Assembly (NCBI GenBank): GCA_027604005.1
Contig: JADGJT010000022.1
Coordinates: 49,761 to 113,760, forward strand
Direction of reading: 5' to 3'
Source: Dinochytrium kinnereticum
Taxonomy: Eukaryota > Chytridiomycota > Chytridiomycetes > Chytridiales > Chytridiaceae
DNA: 64,000 nt
This document shows, piece after piece, positions 19,425 to 33,755 of the stretch. The notes beneath the pieces were generated by a model that searched no databases, had not been told where the DNA came from, and saw nothing but the letters and a program-made list of their open reading frames with translations. The position numbers and the translations under genes are program-made. Position 1 is the stretch's first letter; each line of letters begins with the position of its first letter.

Positions 19425-20283
19425 TCATCTCCGTAAATTAAGTTCATTTTTGGCTCCCAGAACTTCGCAGATTTGAGGAAGGCTTGTCTCCAGAACTAAT
19501 AAATGCCACGTTACAACTAAGATGATAGTCTAAAAATTACCAAGCCCGCCGGAAATGACCTCGGACAAAATGGATGCAACCTTAAAAGAAATATTAGTAC
19601 TCAAAAACTCTAGGATAGCAAACATCATCTGGCCTGAAGATCTGACGATGTTAGATAAGAGCATGACACTTCCATACCAGATCCAGCTCGCACACGTTTA
19701 CAAAAGTACGATCTAAAACTTCAACGAAAACCTTCCGAAGAGTTAAACAAAAGACGTGGGATGATTGCCAACCTGAATAAGATCCAGGATTCCTAACTCA
19801 CTCTCAGAAGAGTCCACAACGAAAACAAAGTAGAGTGCTATAATTTCTTACTAAAGAACGCACACTAAATTATGTGACTTACTTGCATAATGCTGTGGTT
19901 GTAGGTCGTAAACAACCAACGATGCATCAGCTATCTTGATGGCATGGAAGACGGCACTTACCCTGAAAAGTCAGAAATATATTTGATGAAGTCCCTCCAC
20001 CTGTAAATTATTTTCGTATCTTGGCCTCCAAGTAAAGTGCTTCCCTCCAAAAAGTTGCATGCATTGTCTGATCTGGGTAGATGTTGAGACAAGACAAAGA
20101 GTGATTCAAACCGTTTGCTGATCAAATTGTAAATCTCCTTGAGCTTCTCCTGTTGTTCCTTCACTTCCTTTGAACAGTCTTTGGTATGTTGTCATTGAGG
20201 CATGTAGCTACCATCTGCTGAAACCAATTCATCAGCCTCGGCTTGCCGCTGTTGTTGAATATCAATACTCCTTTGAGAGTCAT
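19425..20283 (-). CDS. AP-3 adaptor complex sigma subunit
   Basis: Small subunit of the AP-3 clathrin-type adaptor that sorts cargo from Golgi or endosomes to the vacuole. It starts MTLKGVLIFNNSGKPRLMNWF, then CNFLEGSTLLGGQDTKIIYR, HYATLYFVFVVDSSESELG, LDLIQVFVEVLDRTFVNVCE, LDLIF and GGLVLETSLPQI, all matching sigma-3 rather than sigma-1 or sigma-2. The family sequence IYR-HYA is split by two adjacent introns: 20000-19963 (38 nt) and 19961-19893 (69 nt with a perfect GTAAGT donor), with only base 19962 between them; see findings. Alternatively the 69-nt segment is translated as a 23-residue insertion, since it has no stop. Other introns are 36-50 nt. Confidence 0.88.
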
Positions 20284-20320
20284 TTTTGGAGTTTTGAAAA
20301 ATTGTTACATATGATAAAGG
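20284..20320. promoter_or_regulatory. 37-bp space between AP-3 sigma and MORN5 start codons
   Basis: Two unrelated genes start on opposite strands 37 bp apart. Promoter elements and 5' leaders of each must extend into the other gene. Confidence 0.45.
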
Positions 20321-20772
20321 ATGGACTCGATATATCTAACTGACACGATTAACGGAAGGTACTTCTTCCTTCTGGGTTTCATTGTTTAAACATTGTATGA
20401 AGAGTGGAGGGATTTGGGCGCTATACATTTCCAAACGGAAACGTTTACATTGGTGAATTCAAAGATGGCAGGTAAAAGGAACAGCCTGCATAGCAGATGC
20501 CATAACAAACACAAAGATTTGAAGGTCAAGGAACAATACATTTTCTAAACGGGGGAAAGTATGAAGCCCGCTGGAAAAATGGTTTGGCTGTACAGGTAAA
20601 ATCGGAGTAATGCCGACTGGTATCGTAATAATAAAGTGAAAAGGGATCGTTCACGTTCCAAGATGGCCTCCAATACGAGCCCGAAAAGTGGACATATTGC
20701 ACGCAAGAGGATAGGCGATTCTACCGAGAGCATATGTCTGGGTTTTCGGGATCTGAAGAAAGTCGGATTTAG
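20321..20772 (+). CDS. MORN5: MORN repeat protein 5
   Basis: Small MORN protein of motile cilia and sperm flagella. Exons 20321-20358, 20403-20471, 20517-20595 and 20644-20772 give 104 residues. MORN-type repeats are visible: GFGRYTFPNGNVYIGEFKDG, then GQGTIHFLNGGKYEARWKNG, then GSFTFQDGLQYEPEKWTYC. The segment EKWTYCTQEDRRFYREHMSG is the conserved post-repeat block of MORN5, which sets the name apart from generic MORN proteins. Animal MORN5 is about 160 residues; this one stops soon after that block, so the C-terminal part is missing. Its presence argues for a flagellated life stage. Confidence 0.85.
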
Positions 20773-20819
20773 CAAATAAATCAATTCAACCCACTTTAGC
20801 TACACACAGTGAAAATGCC

Positions 20820-21827
20820 CTATCCAATCTCCTGTCGTGTTGAAATCAGCCGGTACAGAACAGATATAATGCCTTGCGAAAGTTGGCTCGATGTATTCCA
20901 CCGACCAACCACATCAAAATACGACATGCATTGCAAACGCTGCTGAATTTCATAGAGTCTAATTATCTCAAACTTGGCGGCCCCCCAGCAGCTGCCAGTC
21001 CACAGGACAAACTCTCGCATGGAACCGAAGATTTGTCTAGCCCTCTCCTTACTTATGTTAACGTCGGGGTGAATGCTAAATATGTAGTCAGTACATTAGG
21101 AAATGTATTTTTCGTTGAAAAACCTTTGAACGTATTCCAACATACGCATCAAATTATCAAAGTGGCCTGCCAAAAATTCCGTAAAGACCTGGACGATAAT
21201 TAGCAACAGAAAAGCTCGTAAGAAGTAATCAAGACACCTGAGAAACGGCATCGGCAAAGGTCTGCTCATTGCCATCGATGTGCTTGCCGTATCTTACCAC
21301 AGTCGTTAAAAGAGCAGAAAATAAAGTTAATATACAAATCATAAGCCTGCCGTCCTTGTGCATCTGACAATGTCTGATAAGCACTTGATAATCCTGCTCA
21401 GCGTTAGAATGGATTCCAAACAATAATTAAGTACTTTGGACTATGCGACATATTAGCTTAAGCAATTCGAGACAAAATTTAATAACTTACAAGCTTCTTT
21501 TGCTTGTGGATGGTTCCGAAATCGGTCGGGGTGGCAAAGCTACGAAGATAGTGGTTTGAGACGATATTCCAACAAGGAATCATCAATTACTTTACTCCTT
21601 GACAGATAGGCTCGCCTGACTTCCTGAAAGCTTGCATCCCTAGTAATGCCGAGCCTCGCATCTTTAAGGTCGGTTAGTATGGATGTGAATGCCAAGCATC
21701 AGCTAATCAGCAGCACACTACTCCGTCGCTATCTTGCCTATTCTATATCCTTTGGAATGTATCACTTACAGAGGCATTCCGTCACCAGTACGGAGTCGAT
21801 GGTGGCCGAGAAGTTCTCGTCCTCCAT
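20820..21827 (-). CDS. J-domain (DnaJ-type) co-chaperone with conserved fungal C-terminal region
   Basis: Hsp70 co-chaperone. After splicing, the N-terminus reads MEDENFSATIDSVLVTE, then the J domain: LYARLGITRDASFQEVRRAY, LCHPDRF with the HPD motif, and FQRLSSAYQTLSDAQGRQAYD. The remainder (FADAVSQVFTEFLAGHFDNL; MREFVLWTGSCWGAAKFEII; CMSYFDVVGRW) resembles a group of fungal J proteins of unknown client, recalled by pattern only. Introns include a long one of about 107 nt with a TACTAAC branch site after residue 20, and several of 44-50 nt. Total length is about 240 residues. Nothing suggests a signal peptide; the cell location is unknown. Confidence 0.8.
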
Positions 21828-22358
21828 CTGGTTTCTTTCTCTCACTGAACTTTCGGTAATAAATTCAAATTGCTGGTTTTTTGGTGTAACATGTCAATTT
21901 GAAGGATGACGAAACACAAGATAGAAAGGGCTCCAGGAAACCGTTAAAATCACTTAGAAAGATTGAAATCGAGTGGTCCTAAGTAAAAATGTGGTCAGAG
22001 AATGGGACCGAGACAAAGATAATGGTTAGAACGGATGCAGATGGGCAGTTGGTTTCTAGCGAAGAAGAGGAGGATTGGGAGCATTTTTGTGGAGGCTGTA
22101 TTACAATTTATTACATATTTGAAACAGTTTTGAACAGTTTTTTGCCAAATTATTTAGAATGCGGGTTCATGACGGTGAAGATATGGGACTAATGGTGGTG
22201 GAAGATGGGGTTCGGGGAGGCGAGATGCCAGAATGGAAACAATCCAGAACTACCTACTATGCTGTAATTGCGGGTCATGTGACTATTAATGTCGTACAAG
22301 TCGGCAAACATGAGGAAGTTGGGGGTGTTACCAGAACCTCCTTTTTTGTCAGCAGAAA
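21828..22358. other. Intergenic region upstream of RPS8, possible short ORF
   Basis: These 531 bp separate the J-protein start from the RPS8 ATG. A + strand frame from 21989 reads an acidic peptide ending SSEEEEDWEHF, and a donor/acceptor-like pair precedes GATGACGAA at 21905. I could not build a gene with start, frame and stop that I trust. The 3' end should hold the RPS8 promoter; a pyrimidine run (CCTCCTTTTTTGTC) lies just before its ATG. Confidence 0.4.
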
Positions 22359-23373
22359 ATGGTAGGCTATAGGCAAAGGCGGAGGCCGTCATCCATTCCA
22401 TCCATCCATGCGATCCATCTCATCCGCACATCAACCGCACACAAGGACGGAGAGAGACAGATAGTGGAGGATTCCTTGGAGGGAATGTGCTGCCGGAGCT
22501 ATGGGTGGGATGGATGGACGATGCTGGCTGGACCTGGGATTTGGCGGAAAATTACAGGAGATGCATTAGCTGATTCCTTGCTTTGAACGTAGGGTATCAG
22601 CCGAGACAGTCGTCACAAGCGATCTGCTACTGGAGCCAAGAGGGCTCAGTACCGCAAGAAGAGGAAGTTCGAGCTCGGTCGCCAGGCTGCCCAGACCAAG
22701 ATTGGCGTCAAGCGCGTCCACTCTGTCCGTGTGCGTGGCGGAAACTTGAAGTTCAGGGCTCTTCGTCTTGAGTCTGGTAAGCCTGTCGCAGAGACATGTT
22801 ATGTTCTTGAATACTGACGATCATTTTATTTAAGGTAACTTCTCCTGGGCCTCCGAGTTCTGCACTCGCAAGACTCGTGTTGTCACCGTCAGGTACAACT
22901 CTACCAACAACGAGTTGGTTCGTACCAACACCCTTGTGAAGGGCTGCATCGTTGAGATTGATGCCACTCCTTTCCGTCAGTGGTTCGAGTCTCACTACGC
23001 TCTCCCTCTGGGACGCCGTGGAAAGAAGGTAAATTTACTGGGAGTGTTCTTATTCTCTTTTAAACCCCTCTAATGGTCTTCATATATTGCTCCGATTTCT
23101 TCATGACTCTAATTGCCATGCTCTCATTTACAGGTTGCTGAGGGTCATGAGGACGGTGTCAACAAGGCCCGCTCCAACCACCTCCAGCGCAAGGTCACCG
23201 CCAGGAAGGAGGACTTTAAGGTCGACCCCGCCCTTGAGGAGCAGTTCGTGACTGGTCGTGTGTTGGCGAAGGTGACCTCCCGCCCTGGGCAGTCTGGAAG
23301 GTGTGATGGTTACGTTCTGGAGGGCAAGGAGCTTGACTTCTACATGAGGAAGATCAGGTCCAAGGGCAAATAA
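22359..23373 (+). CDS. RPS8: 40S ribosomal protein eS8
   Basis: Small-subunit ribosomal protein. Exons 22359-22361, 22593-22776, 22835-23028 and 23134-23373 give 206 residues. The first exon is only the ATG, followed by a 231-nt intron, the longest-first-intron layout often seen in ribosomal protein genes. The rest begins [19 protein letters not shown] and contains [47 protein letters not shown] and the universal [12 protein letters not shown] block near the end. GC content and codon bias are visibly higher than in neighbours, as expected for a strongly expressed gene. In exon 2 no in-frame ATG precedes GISRD, which supports the split start. Confidence 0.95.
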
Positions 23374-23604
23374 GCTGTTTGTACAGTTGCTTGTCATCCC
23401 CTTAATAAACTTTCTATTCGCAACCGCTCTTGCACTCATACCATTTATTATGATTAACTCATGCAATCTTTGGTTGAATGTTTGTCTCGCTGCAACTCGG
23501 TATAAAGAAATGTATTGTTGAGTCTGCGACATGCAAGTTTTTTCCACTTTTTTTCTACAATAAAAAAAGAAAAAAGATTGAAAGAAAAACTGTTAAGAGT
23601 TGTC

Positions 23605-24967
23605 ATGCATTGCAGCAGATCCTTGTTCGCCTTTGCGAGGGACGCTACCCGCATCGCCAAGCCCTCGAGGCATTGCGCTTTTACCACTTCCACCATCTCC
23701 GCCAAACCGGTGGAACCCACGCTCTCGCCTGAAGAGTCCGCGAAGCTGTCGACTTTCATCTCCCGCTCAGGACTTTCCTTGCAATCAAATACGCTGGTGG
23801 AAGCTCTGACACATCGATCATATAAAGAATCTCTCACACATTTGCAAAGCGGGAGATTTCAAGTGATAGGTGCCTATTCTTTTAATCATCTCGCCATATG
23901 ATTTCCGTGCGCTTGGCTTAACTCTTGGGAAAAAAGGTGAAAAGGTCTTAACTTTTTTGGTATCGGAATACCTTTTCTCGAAGTACCCAACTTTGCCGGC
24001 ACATGCTCTCCTCAGTTCGGCCGAAGCCTATACTGGATCGTTTACTTTGGCCAATGTTGGGAGAAATATCGGCGTACCTTTTGTGATGCGATCTGGGGTC
24101 AGTTTCCTGCCGTTTTGTTGAAGTTGGGACAGCTCTATTCTGTTCATCTGTAAACCGTATTAACGAGAACTTTTTGGTTTGTTCGTCTGTCGTTAGATCC
24201 CAGCTGCTGAGAAGGATCGTGAGAGCGTCATCCTTGCCAAAGTTATCCAGGCTCTGGTTGGGGCTCTGTACATGGAGAAGGTTTTATTTTTATTCTTTTT
24301 ATTCTTTTTGAATATCGCGTGTAAATGATGTTTGACCGATTGGTAAGGGGTCGAAGGCTGCGAAGGAGTTTATAATGGCACATATTCTTTCGAGGCAGAT
24401 TGACATTTCGCTCCACTTAAAGCTAAGCAACCCGAAGGCGTTGCTTCAGACCGTCCTAAAAAAAGCGGGAAAGCCAAGCCCTGTGTCTAGGTGAGCTTCA
24501 AATGCTGAGATTGGGCTGGTTGCTAAATTTGCCCTAACAATCGTTTGTTATCCAGGTTGCTAAAGGAGACTGGTCGCCTATCATCTACTCCTGTCTTTAT
24601 TGTTGGAATTTATTCTGGTGTAGAAAAGATTGGGGAAGGTACAAAACTTTTGAACTTCCTTGGTCTGGCCATGTTGCTGCAATTTCTTTTTTTATCCTGT
24701 TTATTTTAGCATATTTATGTCTGATTTTGTCTTCAGGCTTCGGAAGCTCGCTGGCAATGGCGGAGACAAGGGTAAGAATAAAAGCTATAGGAAGCAATTC
24801 ACCAGTTTAATCTAACATAAAAAAATAACACATGAAAACAGGCTGCCAGAAACGCGATAGAGAAGTACTTCGTCTCAGAGGCTAAGGAAGTAACGGTTCC
24901 CTCGGATGAGGTCGTGAATGGCGATGAGCTTGTATTCACGGAGAATGTACAAGATCGAAAACAATAA
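23605..24967 (+). CDS. Mitochondrial large-subunit ribosomal protein mL44 (RNase III fold)
   Basis: Structural protein of the mitochondrial large ribosomal subunit with an inactive RNase III-like domain and a dsRNA-binding domain. The start gives MHCSRSLFAFARDATRIAKP, an Arg-rich mitochondrial presequence. The RNase III-like part has LVEALTHRSYKE, EKVLTFLVSEYLFSKYP, ANVGRNIGVP and AKVIQALVGALYMEKG. The C-terminal dsRBD has NPKALLQTVLKKAG, RLSSTPVFIVGIY and AMAETRAARNAIEKYF. The first intron (23870-23936, 67 nt) joins QVIG to EKVLTF. The catalytic acidic residues of true RNase III are not evident, which suits mL44 over a processing enzyme. Confidence 0.85.
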
Positions 24968-25190
24968 AGAAATCATCCGTAGAAAAAGCCGAAAAACATT
25001 CTTGCTCTTTTTTCCTTTCTCTTTCCCAAGATAAATGATTCACATTCAAAAGACCCGGTACCCAGACATCCTTGAATGCACTCTCTGATAATAATGGTAT
25101 CGTGCTTGCATTTGCTTTAAGGTGAGCTGACCATGTCGGAGGTCTCACCAGCCTCAGCTCGCTTCTTCTATAATTACTTAGATTGAATTT

Positions 25191-27794
25191 CTAGACAAGG
25201 CATTTAATTACCGTAAGCAGATCTTCCAATGATTTGTGCCGAGAGAGCTCCGAGAGAACTTGCTCGTCGACCGGCAGAACTGACTTCCTACGGAATCGCT
25301 GTGGAGTTGGCCTGTCCTCAAACTGGGTCTTCAATAATCGTTAGTATTTTCACAAAGGAAAACATCCAAAAATGACAACAAAAAACCGTTGAAGCAAAAT
25401 CTCAGAACACTTACCAGTTCCTTCGTCAATGTGTCGTCCTCTGGGGCGTCACCTCCCTTTGCCGCATCTTCGTTCTGCTCACTTGCGGGGTCAGGAGCAG
25501 CTAAATTTCTGTTAAAAAAATACGGTAGTTGAGGTTAAAGATACCTTGCGGGACCGTAGCAACATGTGACACTGGGCGAGGCCCTGGCCGAGCAACGCTA
25601 GAGGCAGGGAGGTGAAGCTTCGCCGCATTCGACGCGGCTGCCGACTCAAGCTTACCCCACATCTCTTCACGATCCTTTTGCTTCTTTCTCTCCCTGACCT
25701 ATGTTAAGAGTGCCTATTACTTCTCAAATACTTACAATTGTCTATTCTGCTTGTACTTATTGGTACATTCGTCAAATAGCTTAGGGCTTATCTCCATAAA
25801 TAGCTTAAGGGCGTTATAGACAAGTCCGTGGATTGTCCTAAGATTTTGTTAGAAAAGACCACAAGAAAAGAAAAACAAAGGTATACCTATTCCAATGCGT
25901 CTTCGAATTACGATACAGGCTGGAAAACATGATGGGCAAGATAACACTGGCGTTATCTCCAATCAAGTTGATGATATAGTCATTATTCCAATAATACAAA
26001 GCTCTTTCGGCAACCTGATAAAAGTAAGTTGCATATTCTAAACCGTGGGAGTAACCTGAAAATGGGGCGATGATACGCATCTAGCAATCTGCTGGAAAAG
26101 AGCCACTTGAACTTTAACAAACTCCTGCGGTTCAATGACATCCAATATCTCTTCAATCTCATTTAAAAACATAACCTCCTTCGGGCTATTGACTTTCGGC
26201 CAGTAGCGAAGAAGGCCACATACAACCTAAAGAGGTTTAAGGGATATACAGCAACAGGAAAATTAACCTCTTCGGTCAGGCCAGGATCCTTTTCCAAGAA
26301 CTGTACAACACAATACGCCAATTGAGGGTGGTATAGAGTCAGGGACTTGGCTTTATGCAGAGGTATCAACACGCGAGTCAAGAAAACTTTGTGTTCTTCC
26401 TTAAGCGGCAAGGCAAAACCGTTGATAATACTATCCTAAGTTAGTTCGTTTCAAAAGAGGTAGGAACCTTCCGAGAATTTCCAGAAGTTCGGCCACGCCG
26501 TTGTGACGCTCATTCTCGTAGATAAATTGGAAGAACACATTATTGATCGAGCGCCGAATAAATGCACGTAAGTTTAAGAATTTCCCGTAAATCCGGTGAA
26601 GAGTTGTTTTAAGGAAATCACGCTCTCGGGGGTCCTCGCTATCGAAAAGGTCGAGAAGCTAAAGAGCAAATTGAGAATATAAGTCTCGTATGTAAAAGAA
26701 AGAATTAGGAGAAGCCTGCTAACCTGAAGAATGAAGTGCTGATCTATGTACTTCTTCGCAATGTTGGTATTGAAATCTGGAGATTCAATAAATCTTAGGA
26801 AGAATTCGTAGACAATCTGTAAATGAGGCCAAGCTTGTTCCAGGACCGGCTCGTCTTCTTCAGGATCAAAGGCATCCCCCGTGGGGTTGACTTGAGGCGG
26901 AATCGTTCGGAAGAGATTGATTGAAAACTATGGTTGTTAATATGAAATCATATGTTCAGCATTTGTACCATCCCAATCACCTCTGGGTAAATCGGCTCGG
27001 TGATGACACCACGGTTATTGGTAATGTATTCAACCAACTCCGTTAGGGTCTGTCGCTTGATTTCCTTCCCCTTTAAATCCGAAAGGGCATCATTAAAGTC
27101 GAATATCACATTGCACTGGCCAATCTTCTTCAAGAAAAGATCCTGCCTCTCTGAGGCTCCGACATCTGTATGACGGATTAGCGAACTTTGTACCAAAATC
27201 TAGCTCTGAACCTTTAAAGCTGACGAGTTTCTCGAGCTCCACCCTTTCAGTCACATGAAATCTCGATGACCTCTGCCTGCGAGGTGTTTTACTGATGGGA
27301 ATGGCATCTTTAGGGGAGTTTTTGATCCGATTAAGAGCTCCGCTTTTTGGAACTTCACGACTGCTGTCCACTGCAGGTTTGTGAGACGCCGCTCCACCCG
27401 CCACTTTCAACATGTCTTTCGGCATCTAGGTCCAGATCAGTTTCTCAAATGAAAAGTTTATAAACTACAGTTGGTTGAAGTCCACCGTTTGAAGGCGCAG
27501 GATCAGATCGACTTGTCTCCTCCTTTTTGGTTCCAGGCTTAGATAAGGTGTCTTTGGGTTTCGACGGCGGTGATCTGTCGGCTTTGGGCTGTTGAGAAGG
27601 AGACGGGGCAGCCGCTATTTTGTTTGATGAAGTGGCTGGGTGGATGTTTCAGTCTCCGGTAGTATGTAGGTGGGAACTTACTGTCGGGAACGGGAGACTT
27701 ATTTCTCGACAACTGTGTCAATAGCTCTTAGATGTAATGCAGCGTAATTAAATAAAACTTAGATACTAACGACGCGATTTTTCAACCCTTTCAT
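25191..27794 (-). CDS. Protein phosphatase 2A regulatory subunit B56 (B')
   Basis: Targets PP2A to substrates at centromeres and in signalling. The N-terminal third (MKGLKNRV, then a Ser/Pro/Lys-rich stretch through [11 protein letters not shown]) is disordered. The HEAT-like core begins near [15 protein letters not shown] and includes [95 protein letters not shown] and HWNRTIHGL. The tail has [16 protein letters not shown] and ends [12 protein letters not shown]. About a dozen introns are inferred, including one after the first eight codons. The family identification is secure; the terminal seven residues depend on not splicing at 25206. Confidence 0.92.
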
Positions 27795-27855
27795 TTCGGG
27801 CCGTACAGGCGATGATGTTGATCCGGTGCAGCCACTGTCGATTTAGCTAATTCTA

Positions 27856-28059
27856 ATGGGGGCAGGCACTGCGATCAACTCGATAGATATCAAGTCCAAA
27901 AACGTAAAGGGAGACCTTCGCCGGCAGGCTGAAGATCAACCAAGTGACAGTCTGGAAGGTCCAATTACTCTGGGGAATACGCGAAGCACCGTGCGGATGC
28001 AACTTCCGGAGATCAGTTTTAGAGAGAAGGGGCAAGATGAAATGCCAAACTCTTATTAA
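27856..28059 (+). CDS. Possible 67-residue small protein
   Basis: An intronless ATG-to-TAA frame, MGAGTAINSIDIKSKNVKGD at its start, lies between the B56 start (62 bp away) and the MCM5 stop (7 bp away). The peptide is hydrophilic with no signal or membrane segment and I recognise no family. It fits exactly in the gap between two annotated genes, which makes it a candidate rather than a shadow, but a random ORF of this size is quite possible. Confidence 0.3.
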   Translation: MGAGTAINSIDIKSKNVKGDLRRQAEDQPSDSLEGPITLGNTRSTVRMQLPEISFREKGQDEMPNSY

Positions 28060-28066
28060 AAAATTT

Positions 28067-30833
<2,767 letters not shown>

Positions 30834-30949
30834 GATGGTTAGATGATAAAGAAGGTGTCTGCGACGTTCGGACAACAGATGCAACAACGTGTGACGAGCA
30901 GGTGGATGGACAAGTTTTTTTTTTTACAGCTCGAAGTGACAATTGAAAA

Positions 30950-33552
30950 ATGAAGCGAAAAGGCATCAAGAGCTCAGTGGATATCCCAGAGGAGATCATT
31001 CCTGACTACAACAGCGATACCAGCGACGAGGTTCGAATCGTTTTCTGGAACTAGCTCAAGTAACATATCCCTCAGGATCACTTCAATACGATCGGAAATG
31101 TCCCTCTGGAGTGGTATGAGGATCACGATCACATTGGCTATGACTTGAGCGGTCAGAAGATCAAGAAGGTTGCCAAATCGGATGCATTGGAGACTTTCTT
31201 GAACGATGTCGATAACCCAGATGCATGGTTAGATCGGGTCAACGCTTTGTTTGCGGGACTGATTGAAAATAGGAGGTCAATTGTCGACAAGCTTACAGGA
31301 TCCAGCGTCACCTTATCAGATGAAGATATCTCGCTTCTAAAGAGGGCGTTCCAAAATAAGTTTCCCGATGATACATATGATCCCTATGAGGTTTATCCTA
31401 GTTTGCTTGTTGTTTTTTTTAACCAGTAGAAGGATTCCGTTGATTTCTTTACGGGAACTGTTGAGAAATTTCCATTGAGCTCTGTTCCCGAACCCAAACG
31501 TAGATTCATTCCTTCGAAGCCAGAAGCTCTGAGAATAATGAAAATTGTGCGTGCAATCAGGAAGGGGCTCATTACTCCAGGTGTGAAGCCGACTGAGGCG
31601 CCAAAGTTTTACGATATTTGGGCGGACTCGACGGAATCTCTGGATGACCGCAAAATGCATATCCCGCCCCCAAGACTCCCACTTCCAGGTGAAATTAACT
31701 GAGATATTTTCCTATCTAATTTAATTAGACCACAGAGAATCTTACAACCCGCCTTTGGAATATTTGTCAACTATTCAAGAAGATCTTGAAAATGGGCTAT
31801 CTTTCATCCCTAAAAAGTGAGCCAATTGGAGATTGTTTATTTTTAAACAAATTTAGGCACTCGAGCCTCAGGCTAGTTAAAGCTTATGATCGATTTATCA
31901 ACGAGAGATTCGATCGCTGCCTAGACTTGTATCTCTGCCCGAGATTAATCAAAAATAGGGTCGGTACATATATATTTTTACGTTTTTTTATATCTAGATT
32001 TTGACCGTAAACTTCTGTCCTCTATAGATAAACGTCGACCCAGAATCTCTTATCCCTAGGATGCCAAGTCGAAGGGAACTTGAGCCATACCCTTCGCGTT
32101 GCTCGATAGTTTATGAGGGTCACACTAAACGCATCCGCTCTATAGCATTCGATCCCACTGGCAAATGGTTCATTTCAGGTAAGCAAACGATCGTGCATAA
32201 CCTGGCTAAGCTTAGTAGGCTCGGACGATGGAACTGCCCGCTGTTGGGAGGTGTTGAGCGGTCGCCTCGTGAAGACTTGGAATGTTAATTCAGAAGTTCT
32301 TTCCGTTTCATGGAACCCGAACCCGGATTTAGCCATCGTGGCGATTGCAGCGTGAGCCTAATCTTCAACCGCATCTTTACTTGACATAGTCTTAGTGCAT
32401 CAGACATCTTTTTCGTCATCCCGCCGTCGTCTACTGAATCCAAGCGAAAGTCATCAGCAGTCATCGATGGTGTACTGCAAAAAGGCAAGATAGTTAGAAA
32501 GCTATATTATTAATCTATTTTTTGGTTTAGAGTTCTCTGGTGATTGCTGCACTTGGCGTGATGTTACAGACGACGAGAGAAAGCGCGGGATTGTGTTTGC
32601 TATCACCTTGTCCTCGGTAGGTGTCATTTTTAGTAACAACATTAAGTCGAAAAGCCTGTTACCAGTGTCGTCTGGCACAGGAAGGGTGAATATTTTGCTT
32701 CGGTTTGCCCTGAGGGTATGCAATTATTTTTTTTGTTGCCCTGCTAAGCATTCGTAAGCTGGATCTGCGGCAGTGATCATCCACCATTTGAATAGGAAAC
32801 AAAGTCAAACGCCTTTCAAGAAGTCCATCGGGTTTGTGCAGAAAGTACAATTCCACCCGCAAAAGCCAGAGCTAGTAATTTGCGTATGTTTTCCCTTAGC
32901 TTTTCTGGATTTTTGCTGCCTACACCCCTGCCCCAACTCTCACTTATTTGGTGGGTCTTTCGCTTGATGTATTCATATCTTTTGCTATTTTGGTATAGAC
33001 TCAACAAGGTGTCCGGATTTATAATCTCGTGAAGCAAGAGCTTGTGAACCGCTTGTACCCCGGGGTCAAGTGGATTTCAAGCATTGATATTCATCCTAAG
33101 GGTGACGATTTATAGCTATCAGAAAAACTAACTAATTTCAGGCGACCACATAATTATGGGTAGTTACGACAAGAAACTCTGCTGGTTTGACCTTGATCTT
33201 TCGCCAAAGCCATACAAAGTTATGCGGTACCACACACGGGCTATCCGTAATGTTGTGTTCCATCGCCGGTTCCCACTTTTCGCTTCATGCAGTGATGACG
33301 GCACTGTCAATGTGTTCCACAGCATGATTTACGCTGATTTGGACCGAAATCCTTTGATCGTTCCGCTGAAATCGTTAAAGGCCCATGATGTTCAGGATAG
33401 CTTAGGTACAGAGTTTTTTGTTATTGGTTCTTCGCCTGTTCTGATGGTGTTTCACTTAAGGTGTGCTTTACACTGAATTCCATCCCACCGAGCCCTGGGT
33501 CCTGTCTTGCGGGTGGAGTTCGCAAGGCTTCTGTATTAAATTATTCACTTAA
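30950..33552 (+). CDS. ERB1: Ribosome biogenesis protein BOP1/ERB1
   Basis: WD-repeat component of the PeBoW complex (Nop7-Erb1-Ytm1) needed for 60S subunit maturation in the nucleolus. The start gives [20 protein letters not shown]. The BOP1NT region follows: [71 protein letters not shown] and [13 protein letters not shown]. The C-terminal propeller has [76 protein letters not shown], and ends [12 protein letters not shown] then FCIKLFT. About twelve introns are inferred, all short. Confidence 0.93.
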
Positions 33553-33755
33553 AGAGGGTGTTTGTTGGTTTTTCAGTATTGGGGTATTAGGCTGGGCGTC
33601 AATGTGCCAAAATCTCCTCAATTGTTCAACAAAAGAATGTGCTTATTGTTATGAATCATTGAAATCATGGCTCAATTTCCAATATTAAACTAGAAAGAGT
33701 TTAAGAGACAGTTAACAACTTGTTCAGGTGTGAGGCGCTTTGTATTAGGGCAGAG

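Noticed and set aside
20874..21203. Plus-strand 109-codon frame
   Set aside because: Antisense to the J-protein C-terminal exon, which reads a conserved LWTGSCWGAAKFE region.
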